From JAOUEA01 sp963797635 (GTDB taxonomy: Bacteria > Actinomycetota > UBA4738 > HRBIN12), in assembly GCA_963797635.1 (NCBI GenBank), contig CAWCPZ010000002.1:4737-68736 (forward strand): 64,000 nucleotides of DNA, given 5' to 3'. The translations under genes and the position numbers were made by a program. Positions 18,374 to 27,527 of the stretch are shown piece after piece (position 1 is the first letter of the stretch; each line of letters starts with the position of its first letter). The notes under the pieces are model-generated. The model saw only the letters and a list, made by a program, of their open reading frames with translations, made no database searches and was not told where the DNA came from.

Positions 18374-18752
18374 ATGGCTCACGGATACCTTCGCCGTGTG
18401 AGTGACGACCACCGGTCATACGCGGCGACCTGGTTCAAGCCACGGGTCGAAGGTTGGGACCGGCGTGCCTTTGGGATGGCGCGACGCCAGAAGATCGACA
18501 CCTTCGTCCTCGCTCGATGGGGAGAGTGGAGCGACGACTGGGAGGAATTCGCGATGAAGGTGATCTCCCACGGCCTGAGGGAGCGGGGAGGACTATCTCT
18601 CCGTGTACGGTGGATCTGAGTTCGGTGTTGAGGCCCACCCAAGCGCGGTAGGAGAGGGGACGGCCCTCGATGAAGACCAGGTAATGGATGACGCCCTCCA
18701 CCGCATGAAGGGTCTCTTCGACCGAGACATGTTCCAGAGCCTGTGGATCTAG
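18374..18752 (+). CDS. hypothetical protein (one frame break)
   Basis: Two adjacent frames join into about 125 coherent residues if one base is removed near 18588. The first part includes TWFKPRVEGWDRRAFGM and FVLARWGEWSDDWEEFAM. The second reads EDYLSVYGGSEFGVEAHPS, then LDEDQVMDDALHRM and LFDRDMFQSLWI before a TAG at 18750-18752. Its amphipathic, low-complexity-free composition argues for a real gene. GAAGGGG precedes the ATG. No family recognised. Reading only one frame would miss it. Confidence 0.5.
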
Positions 18753-18782
18753 ACCTCTAGGCATCGCGTCCCAAGCCCGGCG

Positions 18783-19172
18783 TCAGCCCCAGAGATGGCA
18801 GATCCGTTGTTCCAGAGAACAGCCTTCCTCGAGCAGCTCCAGGGCTCGATCGTCGCCGCGCTCGGCCCTTGCACGCAACTCGCGACAGACCAACTCGCTC
18901 ATCTCCGCGTAGCACACAGCGTCGTGCTTTCGATCGTCGCCGCGCTTCCAATCGAGGAGCGCACTGGGCCCCCAGTCCTCGAGCAGGAGTTCCTCGAGGC
19001 GATAGCGAACGATGTCGTCGCCGGTGGGTACGTCATCGTCGATCCACAGGTTCCACAAGGCGGGCCGATGCAGGTTCGCGCCGGTGCCCTCGAAGTCGGG
19101 ATCGGCGATCAGCTCACCGGCGATGTACCTGCCGCTGCCGTTCGCCGTGAGGGCCGTGAGGAAGTAGCGCAC
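18783..19172 (-). CDS. hypothetical protein
   Basis: 129 residues from GTG 19172 (VRYFLTALTANGSGRYIAGEL). Acidic, with DFEGTGANLHRPALWNLW and a C-terminal helical region (ELVCRELRARAERGDDRALELL). Upstream of 19172 the frame stays open but its composition becomes unlike protein, so the later start is preferred. No family recognised. The 181 bases between it and the acetyltransferase gene hold nothing supported. Confidence 0.5.
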   Translation of the reverse strand: MRYFLTALTANGSGRYIAGELIADPDFEGTGANLHRPALWNLWIDDDVPTGDDIVRYRLEELLLEDWGPSALLDWKRGDDRKHDAVCYAEMSELVCRELRARAERGDDRALELLEEGCSLEQRICHLWG

Positions 19173-19353
19173 GTCATCTCCGTCTTCCCCCTCCCGTTCC
19201 AGCAAGGCTGGCTCAAGCGTACGGCGGCGTGCGTGGCATGCGCATCGGGCGTTCGACGGTTTCTGGACCACAGCGCTTAGGTCCGATGACCCGGTGAGGA
19301 CGATCGATTTGGTCGCCGAGGCGTCCAGATACATTCCCGAACGCTCTCGCAGC

Positions 19354-20109
19354 CTAGGGTTTGGTGGCCCGAGGCGGTGGGTGCACCATCCACACGTTCG
19401 GCTCCACGTAAACGCCTTCGTCCCGCTCACGATCGATCTCGATCGGCACCAGCGCACCTGACACGACGTACACGCCGCTCTCCGGAAGCGCCATCTCCGT
19501 CCATTCCTCCCACTCCGCCACGGTGCCTGTGACTACCACCGATCTCGAGGCGACCTTGACGATGTCGGCGCCGAGCCGCTCGTGCGTTCTCAGCCAGGGG
19601 TCGAGATGGGTGCCGTCCGGCCGCCGCCACGAGAGGTAGCGGTCGATCGGAGTCAGTGGATAACGCTGCTTCAGGGTCGGCCGCACAGGCGCGATCAGTG
19701 TGTCCAAACCGTGGTCGCGACCGATCTCGGCCATCCGCTCGATCATGCGGCGGCTGAGGCCCTGGCCGCGATACTCGCGAGCGATCGTGATTCCCAGCGC
19801 GCAGAGGACGGTCGGCGCCGACGGTTCCGGGGCGAATCGCGACTCCATCACCGCGTCGAATCCCCCGTCGGGAAGCGTCGCTAGGTCTCCGTCCCACGCC
19901 GCGGGGATCGCGTGCCCGACGCCGACGACCTCCTGGCGCTCGTCGTCCCAGGCGTAGAAAAGGAACTCCGCGTACTCGGCGACCACGCGCCCGAACAGGC
20001 GCTTCAAGACGGCCCCCTCGTTCATGAACGCAGGATCCGGAGCCGCAAGACTGTCCGCGTGAGGGAGTTTGCCGGGCCGCTCGGCACGCGTCGGAAAATG
20101 GAGCGTCAT
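19354..20109 (-). CDS. GNAT-family N-acetyltransferase
   Basis: 251 residues. The acetyl-CoA-binding motif A is GITIAREYRGQGLSRRMIERM near the middle, preceded by beta strands (EVVGVGHAIPAAW). The C-terminal part contains YPLTPIDRYLSWRRPDG. GNAT enzymes transfer an acetyl group to amines of small molecules or proteins; the substrate is unknown here. It stands alone next to a phosphotransferase-like gene and a remnant of another acetyltransferase. The 158 bases from 20110 to 20267 show nothing supported. Confidence 0.75.
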   Translation of the reverse strand: MTLHFPTRAERPGKLPHADSLAAPDPAFMNEGAVLKRLFGRVVAEYAEFLFYAWDDERQEVVGVGHAIPAAWDGDLATLPDGGFDAVMESRFAPEPSAPTVLCALGITIAREYRGQGLSRRMIERMAEIGRDHGLDTLIAPVRPTLKQRYPLTPIDRYLSWRRPDGTHLDPWLRTHERLGADIVKVASRSVVVTGTVAEWEEWTEMALPESGVYVVSGALVPIEIDRERDEGVYVEPNVWMVHPPPRATKP

Positions 20110-20267
20110 GTCAAGGCGAAGCGTTGCACGCCCTACCTGGATATGTCACCAGCGCAGTTGTGCTCAGTGGACATTCGCGGGCACTCGCGCACCGGACGAG
20201 ACGCTCAACCCTCTGCGGCGAGACCCGCTTGGGTCAACGGCTACTCGCGCGCTCCCGAATGCCGTCT

Positions 20268-20348
20268 CTAGCCCGAACCAGCTCGGGCAGCGACGCCGAC
20301 GATCGCATCACAGGCGTTGCCGTCGCTAGGGTCGAGCGGTCGGATCAT
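20268..20348 (-). pseudogene. N-terminal stub of an acetyltransferase-like gene
   Basis: A 26-residue frame starts MIRPLDPSDGNACDAIVG and stops at once. The opening resembles the first strand and helix of many GNAT acetyltransferases, but nothing of the catalytic core follows. It lies 44 bases downstream of the phosphotransferase-like gene on the same strand. Either a truncated gene or a chance match. Confidence 0.3.
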
Positions 20349-20391
20349 GGCTGGACGATACCGCTGAGGAATTCCACGAGCCCCAGCCCCT

Positions 20392-21164
20392 TCAGATCCG
20401 GGATCTCAACACGTCGAACTCGCAGCCTGGCGAGGACGGGTCGAAGCCGTGCTCGATCAGCCAGCGGACCGCCAGCAGGCTTCGCAGCGACCACCACGCG
20501 CGGATCACGTCGAGGTCGACGTCGGTGCCGTAGCCGGCGACGACGTCGCCAAGGTGCTCCTCGTGTCCGAGCGTCAAGCTGGCGAGGTCGTACAGGGCAT
20601 CGCCCTGGGCCGCCTCGGACCAGTCGATCACGCCGGTGATCTCGTCACCGTCGACGAACACGTGGGTGATCTGCAGGTCGCCGTGCATGAACACCGGTGT
20701 CCACGGCCGGAGCGCAGCCTCGGCGACCTGGCGATTGCGCGTGACCAGGTCGGTGGGAAGGACGCCGTTCGTGACGAGCCACTCGCATTCGCCGTCGAGG
20801 TGCGATGCGATCTCGTCGAGGCTCCGACCGGGCCATGGCGGCAGCGGCGCGTCGTGCAGCATCCGTGCGGCGGCACCGGCCGCGGCCCACGCCGCCGACG
20901 ACGCGGTCGACGGCTCGCCGAGGCGGCCGAGTGCCGTCCCTGGGAGGGCGGCGAGCGCGAGCACGGGCGGCTTCCGCCACAGGACCTCCGGGTCGGGATC
21001 GGCGCCATGGCCATCGCCTCGACCTCGACGTCGGTGCGCGTCTGATCAGCGTCGATCTTCAGGAACACGTCGCCGACGCGCAGGGTCGCGCGCTCGTGAT
21101 GGGCGACGACGACCTCGACCTCTTCCACGTCGGCCATTTTCGCGGGGATGACCACCGACGTCAC
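20392..21164 (-). CDS. aminoglycoside phosphotransferase (APH)-family protein (one frame break)
   Basis: About 257 residues if one missing base is restored near 20990, joining VEAMAMAPIPT to PEVLWRKPPVLALAALPG. The kinase-like catalytic loop is MHGDLQITHVFVDGDEITGVIDWSEA, with the downstream metal-binding Asp in VIDW. The family phosphorylates antibiotics, homoserine, choline and other small molecules, so resistance should not be assumed. This is the only frame break in the window that looks like a loss of a base. GTG 21164 and ATG 21137 are both possible starts. Confidence 0.7.
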
Positions 21165-21271
21165 CGGGTCTCATCCCATTCGAGGAGCATTCCGGAACTG
21201 CTCGGTCTCGTTCGACCGGGCATCGGACGGAGACATAGAATCGCTGCCTGTCAGCTGGAGGGGGATTCGTC

Positions 21272-21742
21272 ATGACGAGCGAGGAATGGGCACTTGCAGT
21301 GACTGTCTTCTTCTCGGGGCTCGCGGCTGGCCTCTTGGGGACGCTGTGCACGATCATGCGCCCGATGCTGGCAGCGATGGACGGCCGGGACTTCCGGAAC
21401 TTCATGGAAGCGTTCCTTCGATACGCGGACAACGGCTTGGGAAAGGTGTACAACCTTGCCTGGGCGCTCGTGCCCGTCGTCGGGCCGATCGTCGCGCTCG
21501 TGCTCCTCTGGGACGATCCCGGCTCCACCTCGTTCATCCTCACCGCGATCGGGCTGGGGATCGTGCTCGTCGGTATCTGGCTCGTCTCCAACGTGTGGAA
21601 GACCCCGACCTACAAGGTGATCTTGGCCTGGGACCCCGACGCGATGCCGCCGGACTGGGAGGCGGTACGGCAGCGATACTTCACGATCAACTGGATCCAG
21701 CTCGCGACGACTGGGCGGCGTCGCCGTCACGGTGTGCCCTGA
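21272..21742 (+). CDS. integral membrane protein (DUF1772-like)
   Basis: 156 residues with membrane helices at about 6-30, 62-82 and 88-108. Layout and motifs such as FMEAFLRYADNG and VSNVWKTPTYKVI recall DUF1772/anthrone oxygenase-like membrane proteins. This is a tentative likeness. The C-terminus becomes Arg-rich (TTGRRRRHG), where such proteins normally have WAA, so a further frame break near 21705 is likely. A GGAGGGGG site precedes the ATG. Confidence 0.6.
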   Translation: MTSEEWALAVTVFFSGLAAGLLGTLCTIMRPMLAAMDGRDFRNFMEAFLRYADNGLGKVYNLAWALVPVVGPIVALVLLWDDPGSTSFILTAIGLGIVLVGIWLVSNVWKTPTYKVILAWDPDAMPPDWEAVRQRYFTINWIQLATTGRRRRHGVP

Positions 21743-21779
21743 TCCTGTCCGAGTCATTCGGTCGTCGCTTGGCACTCGG

Positions 21780-21785
21780 TAGGGT
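21780..21785 (+). promoter_or_regulatory. -10 hexamer TAGGGT, leaderless
   Basis: TAGGGT ends seven bases before the ATG at 21793 of the small kinase-like gene. Confidence 0.45.
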
Positions 21786-21792
21786 TGTCCCG

Positions 21793-22299
21793 ATGTCGAG
21801 GGTCTTGGTGACTGGCATGTCGGGGACCGGCAAGTCCGCTGCGCTCGCCGAACTTGGCCGACGTGGTTATCGCGTCGTCGAGACCGATGAGCCCGGCTGG
21901 AGCGAGTATCACGAGTACGTTGATCCCACCGACGAGTTGCACCGTGGGGAGTGGCTCTGGGTCGAGGAACGGATCACCGAGCTGCTGGCCGCCGCCGATG
22001 ATGATCGCTCGCTCTTCGTCGAAGGGTGCGTGAGGAACCAGTCGAAGTTCTACGACCGTTTCGACGCGGTCGTCCTGCTCAGTGCCCCTGCCGACGTGAT
22101 CCTTGACCGGATCGCGCGCAGAACGACGAACAACTACGGGAAGGCTCCAGTGGAACGAGCGATGATCCTGGATGACCTCGCCATGGTCGAGCCGCTCCTC
22201 CGGGAGGGCTGCACGCATGAGCTGGATGCAAGCCGACCGCTCGCTGAGGTCGTTGCTGACCTCGTCGCGATCGCGTCGCGCCCGGTGACGACGTCCTAG
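21793..22299 (+). CDS. P-loop kinase-like (AAA/shikimate kinase-like) protein
   Basis: 168 residues. A Walker A motif is at the N-terminus (VTGMSGTGKSAALAELGRRG), with an Asp-containing strand (RVVETDEPGW) after it and FVEGCVRNQSKFYDRFDAVVLLSAP in the middle. The C-terminal LID-like segment is RIARRTTNNYGK. This is the size and order of nucleoside- or small-metabolite kinases with a shikimate kinase-like fold. The substrate is unknown. It is monocistronic by its own -10. Confidence 0.75.
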   Translation: MSRVLVTGMSGTGKSAALAELGRRGYRVVETDEPGWSEYHEYVDPTDELHRGEWLWVEERITELLAAADDDRSLFVEGCVRNQSKFYDRFDAVVLLSAPADVILDRIARRTTNNYGKAPVERAMILDDLAMVEPLLREGCTHELDASRPLAEVVADLVAIASRPVTTS

Positions 22300-22341
22300 G
22301 GACACATGACCACATCGATCCGCCAAGGCGAGGAGGGCACG

Positions 22342-22686
22342 ATGAGCAACGAGGAAGTGGCACCTGAGACGAGAGGTGTCGCGGTGCAGGAACTGGCAAC
22401 GGTTGACCTTGCCCGCGAGATCGAGGGCATGGCAGGGCACCAACTTCGGATGCGGATGGTGACCATCGAGCCTGGAGGCGTCTTCGGCCCGATCCACGAC
22501 CATCGAGGCAGACCAGGCACCGTCTACATCTTGCAGGGAACGATCACCGACCATCGGGACGGGGTCGCTACGGACTATGGGCCGGGAGTGGGCTGGCCCG
22601 AGGATCGGAACACGGTCCACTGGCTCGAGAACAGGGGAACGAGTCCGGCGGTGGAGATCTCGGTCGATATCGTCACGCAAGCGTGA
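22342..22686 (+). CDS. small cupin-domain protein
   Basis: 114 residues forming one beta-barrel. The first cupin motif reads GPIHDHRGRPGTVYILQGTI, and the second region contains VHWLENRG. The motif is partial (His-Asp-His, with no clear Glu ligand), so metal binding and catalysis are uncertain. The start is ATG 22342, chosen for GAGGAGG eight bases upstream over the ATG at 22306. Confidence 0.7.
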   Translation: MSNEEVAPETRGVAVQELATVDLAREIEGMAGHQLRMRMVTIEPGGVFGPIHDHRGRPGTVYILQGTITDHRDGVATDYGPGVGWPEDRNTVHWLENRGTSPAVEISVDIVTQA

Positions 22687-22807
22687 GTTGATGTCGCGCC
22701 CGAGCGTTCCTCTCCCGGGCCGGCCGAGACGAACCGCCCCCAGGTGCCGCTCGTAGACCTTCTGGACCGTGGCATGCGGCACACGGACCGAGGAGGAGGG
22801 GACGAGC

Positions 22808-23239
22808 ATGGCAGAGCCGAGCTTGTACGAACGACTGGGCGGCGTGTTCGCCATCGCTGCGGTGGTCGACCACTTCAGCGATGCGGTCGTTCAGAACCCC
22901 ATGGTCGGCCAAGCATCGAAGAACCCTGAGCTTCGTGAGTGGCATACCGATCAACTGGACCGGCTGCCAGGGCTGAAGTTCATGCGCACCCTGTGGGTGT
23001 GCAACGTCGCCGGTGGCCCCTTCACGTTCGCTGCCACGAAGCCAGGGAGTACCCCCCTCGGGCTGGAAGAGGCCCATCGCGACCTCCACATCACCCCCGG
23101 GGAATTCGATGAGGTCGCGGCGGAGCTGGGACGCACGCTCGATCACTTCGGGGTTCCTGCGCGTGAGAAGGATGAAGTCCTGGGGGCCTTCGCGGCGCAC
23201 AAAGGGGAAGTCACCGAGGGATCGATGGCGTCGGCCTAG
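22808..23239 (+). CDS. truncated (2/2-fold) haemoglobin
   Basis: 143 residues, N-terminus LYERLGGVFAIAAVVDHFSDAV, with the proximal haem His in the EEAHRDLHI segment. Truncated globins bind oxygen or nitric oxide; group 1 is the best guess from the N-terminal motif. A GAGGAGGGG site precedes the ATG at 22808. It stands alone with no partner reductase nearby. It is followed 37 bases later by holA, which has its own leaderless promoter. Confidence 0.8.
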   Translation: MAEPSLYERLGGVFAIAAVVDHFSDAVVQNPMVGQASKNPELREWHTDQLDRLPGLKFMRTLWVCNVAGGPFTFAATKPGSTPLGLEEAHRDLHITPGEFDEVAAELGRTLDHFGVPAREKDEVLGAFAAHKGEVTEGSMASA

Positions 23240-23263
23240 GAGGGGCGCGTCCTGGCGGCGCGG

Positions 23264-23269
23264 TAGCAT
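23264..23269 (+). promoter_or_regulatory. -10 hexamer TAGCAT, leaderless
   Basis: TAGCAT ends six bases before the GTG start of holA at 23276. Confidence 0.5.
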
Positions 23270-23275
23270 CCGGAC

Positions 23276-24209
23276 GTGAGCCCGGCCGACACCTCCGTGA
23301 CCCTCCTGTGGGGCGAGGACGACTACCTGCTGCGCGAGGCCGCGCTGGCCCGACTCGGCGATGTCCGCGCCACCGAGATCGACGCCGCGGAATGGCAGGG
23401 TGGGGAGCTCCAGGACCTGGCGACCCCGTCCCTGTTCGGCGAAGCCCGGGCGCTCATGATCACCGACGCCCGGTCGCTCACGAAGGACGCGCTGGGGGAG
23501 CTCGGTCACTACCTCGAGGCGCCCGACCCCGACGCCACCCTGGTGATCTGTTGTCAGGTCGCCGAACGCGGCAAGGTCCCGGCGGCCCTCCAGAAGCTGG
23601 TGAAGCCGGTCGGCACGATCACCCAGGTGGCGATCGCCCGCAAGGAGCTCGAGCCCTGGCTCGCCGGTCGCGCGAAGAAGCTCGGCGTCGACCTCCAGAT
23701 CCCCGGAGCGCGGGCCCTGGTCGAGACGCTGGGGGAGGAGCCCGGCCAGCTCGTGGCGGCCCTCCAGCAGCTCGCCGGCGCCTATCCCGGACAGAAGATC
23801 ACCCCGCAGATCGTGGCCCAGCAGTTCCGAGGGCTGGGTGAGCAGAAGGTGTGGGACCTGTGCGACCGCGCGTTCTCCAAGGACCTGCCCGGCGCGATCC
23901 GTTCCTTGAAGTCCATCGAAGCCGGGCGGCGACGATCCGCTGAAGACCCTGGGCGGCATCGCGAGCCGGATACGCGATCTGATCAAGGTCCGCGCGCTGC
24001 CCGACCGCACCTCACCCGCGCAGGTCGCCAAGGAGGCCGGGCTCCGGTTCGACTGGCAGGCCAGGCGCTACCAGCAGCAGGCGCGGAACTTCTCGATGGC
24101 GCAGCTGCTGGTCCTGCACGAACGCATCACCGACGCCGACCTCGCGTTGAAGTCCGGCGGAACCGGCGACGTCATCATGCCCGTGCTGATCGCCGCGATC
24201 GCGGCGTAG
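23276..24209 (+). CDS. holA: DNA polymerase III delta subunit (one frame break)
   Basis: About 310 residues after removing one extra G near 23925, which restores GGDDPLKTLGGIASRIRDLIK. HolA is the clamp-loader subunit that opens the sliding clamp. The N-terminal ATPase-like lid (VTLLWGEDDYLLREAAL), the middle RKELEPWLAGRAKKLG and the C-terminal collar helices (FDWQARRYQQQARNF) match the family. It is essential in bacteria, so the break is almost surely a sequence error. It lies between comEC and the convergent rpsT, as in other actinobacteria. Confidence 0.88.
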
Positions 24210-24214
24210 AGGGC

Positions 24215-24484
24215 TTACTCGGCGCCGACGGTGTTGGCGGCCTTGACCAGGCGGCTCTTGCGGCGGGCGGCCGTCTTCTTGTGGACGATGCCCTTGCTGG
24301 CGGCCTTGTCCAGGGCGCGAGAGGCCTCGAGGGCCGAGGCCTGCGCGGCGTCGGCGTCGCCGTCGGCGATGGCCGACTGGACCTTCTTCGTGGAGGTCTT
24401 CAGCGAGGTGCGAACGGCCTTGTTCCGCTCGTTCCGCACCAGGTTCTGCTTGTTCCGTTTGATCTGTGACTTGATGTTCGCCAT
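24215..24484 (-). CDS. rpsT: ribosomal protein S20
   Basis: 89 residues, MANIKSQIKRNKQN to KTAARRKSRLVKAA. The basic three-helix protein binds 16S rRNA in the small subunit. Length and sequence are standard. A TAGACT hexamer on the same strand (24496-24501) gives a leader of only a few bases. It converges with holA five bases away and diverges from lepA, a typical arrangement. Confidence 0.96.
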   Translation of the reverse strand: MANIKSQIKRNKQNLVRNERNKAVRTSLKTSTKKVQSAIADGDADAAQASALEASRALDKAASKGIVHKKTAARRKSRLVKAANTVGAE

Positions 24485-24495
24485 ATCGACCGGTG

Positions 24496-24501
24496 AGTCT
24501 A
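24496..24501 (-). promoter_or_regulatory. -10 hexamer TAGACT for rpsT
   Basis: On the reverse strand TAGACT ends 11 bases before the rpsT ATG, predicting a leader of about four to five bases. Confidence 0.45.
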
Positions 24502-24556
24502 CCAGCGGCTCGGGCAGCCGCTTCCGGCCACCGGGCTCCCGCATGCTTCAGGCCCG

Positions 24557-24562
24557 TACCAT
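24557..24562 (+). promoter_or_regulatory. -10 hexamer TACCAT, leaderless
   Basis: TACCAT ends eight bases before the GTG start of lepA at 24571. An earlier in-frame ATG would lie upstream of this promoter. Confidence 0.45.
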
Positions 24563-24570
24563 GGTCGGTC

Positions 24571-26385
24571 GTGACCACCGACACTTCCCACATCCGCAAC
24601 TTCTGCATCGTGGCGCACATCGACCACGGGAAATCGACGCTGGCCGACCGCCTGCTGGAGGTCACCCACACGGTCGAGGGCCGCGACATGCGGGCCCAGT
24701 ACCTGGACAAGATGGACCTGGAGCGCGAGCGCGGCATCACGATCAAGGCGCAATCGGTCCGCCTGGCGCACGAGGGCTACGAGCTCAACCTGATCGACAC
24801 CCCCGGGCACGTCGACTTCACGTACGAGGTCTCCCGTTCCCTCGCAGCGTGTGAGGGCGCCGTGCTGCTGGTCGATGCCGCCCAGGGCCTGGAGGCCCAG
24901 ACGCTGGCGAACTACCACCTGGCGCGCGACGCGGGATTGGTCATCGTGCCGGCGCTCAACAAGATCGACCTGCCCGCGGCCGAGCCCGAGCAACGAACGA
25001 AGGAACTCGCCGCGCTGCTCGACTGCGATCCGGACGACATCCTGCACATCAGCGCGAAGTCCGGTGCCGGGGTCGACGCGCTGCTCGCGGCCGTGATCGA
25101 CCGGGTGCCGCCGCCGGTGGGCGACCCCACGAAGCCGTTACAGGCGCTGATCTTCGACTCGATGTTCGATGCCTACCGCGGCGTGATCACCTACGTCCGG
25201 GTCAAGGAGGGCGAGCTCCCCTCGAACGCTCGCATCAAGATGTTCGCGACCCGTGTGGAGTCCGAGGCCGAGGAGACCGGCGTCAACGCGCCCGAGCCCA
25301 CGCCCGTCGACAAGCTCGGCCCGGGGGAGGTGGGCTACCTCGTCACCGGACTGAAGGACGTGCACCAGGCCAAGGTGGGCGACACGATCACGCTCGCCGG
25401 CAAGGGCGGCGCCACCGAGCAGCTCCCCGGCTACCGCGAGCCCAAGCCCATGGTGTGGTCGGGCCTGTTCCCGGCCGAAGGCGGCGACTACTCCGAGCTC
25501 CGCGAAGCCCTCGACCGGCTGAAGCTGTCCGACGCCGCCCTGCACTACGAACCCGAGGTGTCCACCGCGCTGGGGTTCGGGTTCCGCTGCGGGTTCCTCG
25601 GCCTGCTGCACATGGACATCGTGAAGGAGCGGCTGGAGCGAGAGTTCAACCTGGAGTTGATCGCGACCGCGCCGAACGTCGAGTTCCGCGTGCACCGCGG
25701 CGACGAGCTGGAGATCGTGCACAACCCGGCGGAGATGCCGGCGCCCGGCACGTACGACTCGATCGAAGAGCCGATGGTCTACGCCACGATGATCACGCCG
25801 GCCGACTACCTCGGCGCCGTGATGGAGACGAGCCAGAGCCGCCGCGGCGAGATGGTCGACATGAGCTACATCACGCCCGAACGCGTCGAGATCCACTACG
25901 TGCTGCCGCTGGCCGAGATCGTGTTCGACTTCTTCGATCAGCTGAAGTCGCGCACGAAGGGCTACGCGAGCCTCGACTACGAACCGTGGGGCTACCAGGA
26001 GGCGAACCTGGTCCGCGTCGACGTCCTGCTGCACGGCGAGCCGGTCGACGCGTTCAGCACGATCGTGCACCGCGACAAGGCCTACACCTACGGCAAGCAG
26101 ATGGTCGAACGTCTGAAGGACCTGATCCCGCGCCAGCTGTTCGACGTGGCGATCCAGGCGGCGATCGGCGCCAAGATCATCGCCCGCGAGACCGTCAAGG
26201 CCAAGCGCAAGGACGTCACGGCCAAGTGCTACGGCGGTGACATCAGCCGCAAGCGCAAGCTGCTCGAACAGCAGAAGAAGGGCAAGGCGCGCATGCGCCG
26301 GGTCGGGCGGGTCGACGTGCCGCAGGAAGCCTTCATCGCCGCGCTGCGGGTGGAGGACGGCAGCAAGCGGGACACGAAGAAGTGA
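24571..26385 (+). CDS. lepA: elongation factor 4 (LepA)
   Basis: 604 residues. The GTPase motifs are VAHIDHGKST, DTPGHVDF and NKIDLP. The LepA-specific C-terminal domain reads KKGKARMRRVGRVDVPQEAF. The factor back-translocates or remodels stalled ribosomes and aids initiation. The frame is unbroken. GTG 24571 is chosen because the upstream extension is not conserved and overlaps the promoter. The hemW start overlaps its stop by four bases, so the two are coupled. Confidence 0.96.
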   Translation: MTTDTSHIRNFCIVAHIDHGKSTLADRLLEVTHTVEGRDMRAQYLDKMDLERERGITIKAQSVRLAHEGYELNLIDTPGHVDFTYEVSRSLAACEGAVLLVDAAQGLEAQTLANYHLARDAGLVIVPALNKIDLPAAEPEQRTKELAALLDCDPDDILHISAKSGAGVDALLAAVIDRVPPPVGDPTKPLQALIFDSMFDAYRGVITYVRVKEGELPSNARIKMFATRVESEAEETGVNAPEPTPVDKLGPGEVGYLVTGLKDVHQAKVGDTITLAGKGGATEQLPGYREPKPMVWSGLFPAEGGDYSELREALDRLKLSDAALHYEPEVSTALGFGFRCGFLGLLHMDIVKERLEREFNLELIATAPNVEFRVHRGDELEIVHNPAEMPAPGTYDSIEEPMVYATMITPADYLGAVMETSQSRRGEMVDMSYITPERVEIHYVLPLAEIVFDFFDQLKSRTKGYASLDYEPWGYQEANLVRVDVLLHGEPVDAFSTIVHRDKAYTYGKQMVERLKDLIPRQLFDVAIQAAIGAKIIARETVKAKRKDVTAKCYGGDISRKRKLLEQQKKGKARMRRVGRVDVPQEAFIAALRVEDGSKRDTKK

Positions 26386-27513
26386 CCGACGGCGACGAGC
26401 GCGCCGAGGAACCGGTCGGCATCTACGTCCACGTTCCGTTCTGTCTCACCCGGTGCGGCTACTGCGACTTCAACGCCTACGCCGGCCTGGACCACCTGGC
26501 ACCTCGCTACCTGCGAGCGCTGATGGCCGAGGCGGCGCTCGCCGTCCCGGCGTGGGACGGGGCGGCGGTCGACGAGCGTGTTCCTCGGGGGCGGCACGCC
26601 GACGATGCAGACGCCGGAGGATCTCGCATCGCTCCTGGTCCACCTTCGCGAGACCTTCGACGTGGCGGCCGACGCCGAGATCACCACGGAGGCGAACCCC
26701 GACACCGTGGACGAGGCCTCCCTCCGTGCGCTGCGCGGCGCCGGGTACGAACGCCTGTCGATGGGCGCCCAGTCGTTCGACGTGGCGGTGCTGGCGTCGC
26801 TCGAACGGCTGCACTCGCCCGACAGCGTGCGCGCCGCGTTCGCGGCTGCCCGCGCCGCCGGGTACGACAACGTGAACCTCGACCTGATCTACGGCGCGAA
26901 CGGCGAGACGATCGATTCCTGGGAACGGACGCTGCACGAGACGATCGCGCTGGCGCCCGAGCACATCAGCGCCTACGCGCTCACCGTGGAACCGGCCACA
27001 CCGCTCGGTCGCGCCGTGGCGAGCGGCGCCACGCCCGAGCCCGATCCCGACCTGCAGGCCGACATGTTCGGTGTGGCCTGCGAACAGCTCGCTGCCGCCG
27101 GCTATCGCCACTACGAGGTCTCCAACTGGGCCAAGCCGGGGTTCGAATGCCGTCACAACCTCGGCTACTGGGAGCGTCGGCCCTACCTCGGTCTCGGCGC
27201 CGGCGCGCATTCCTACCGCGACGACCATCGCTGGTGGAACACCCGCCCGCCCGAGGAGTACATGGAGCGCGTCGAACGCGGCGAACTCCCGGTCGGGGGA
27301 GAGGAGCATCTCGACCCCTCCGACGCCTACCTCGAAGAGGTGTTCCTGCGCATGCGCATCCTCGAAGGGATCCCGTCCAGCTGGATCGACGAGCAGGTGT
27401 CGGCGCCGTTCATCGAGAGCGGTCTGATCGCCGACGAGTTCGGCACGCTGGTGCCCACCGAGCGCGGCATGCTGCTGCTGAACGAACTGGTCCTGGCCCT
27501 CACGGCCAAGTAG
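26382..27513 (+). CDS. hemW: HemW-like radical SAM protein (one frame break)
   Basis: About 376 residues after removing one G near 26576, which joins AAVDSVFLGGGTPT. The radical SAM cluster motif C-x3-C-x2-C is CLTRCGYCDF. Downstream motifs TEANPDTV, SMGAQSFD and HYEVSNWAKPG are typical of the HemN/HemW family. The enzyme is a haem chaperone or coproporphyrinogen dehydrogenase relative; HemW is preferred by length and by linkage to lepA and hrcA. The start overlaps the lepA stop (GTGA). Confidence 0.88.
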
Positions 27514-27527
27514 CTGGCGTGGCGAGA

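Noticed and set aside
20330..20410. Alternative C-terminus EIPDLKGLGLVEFLSGIVQ for the APH-like gene in a shifted frame
   Set aside because: It reads like protein, but the in-frame ending CEFDVLRSRI fits the family better and needs no extra break.
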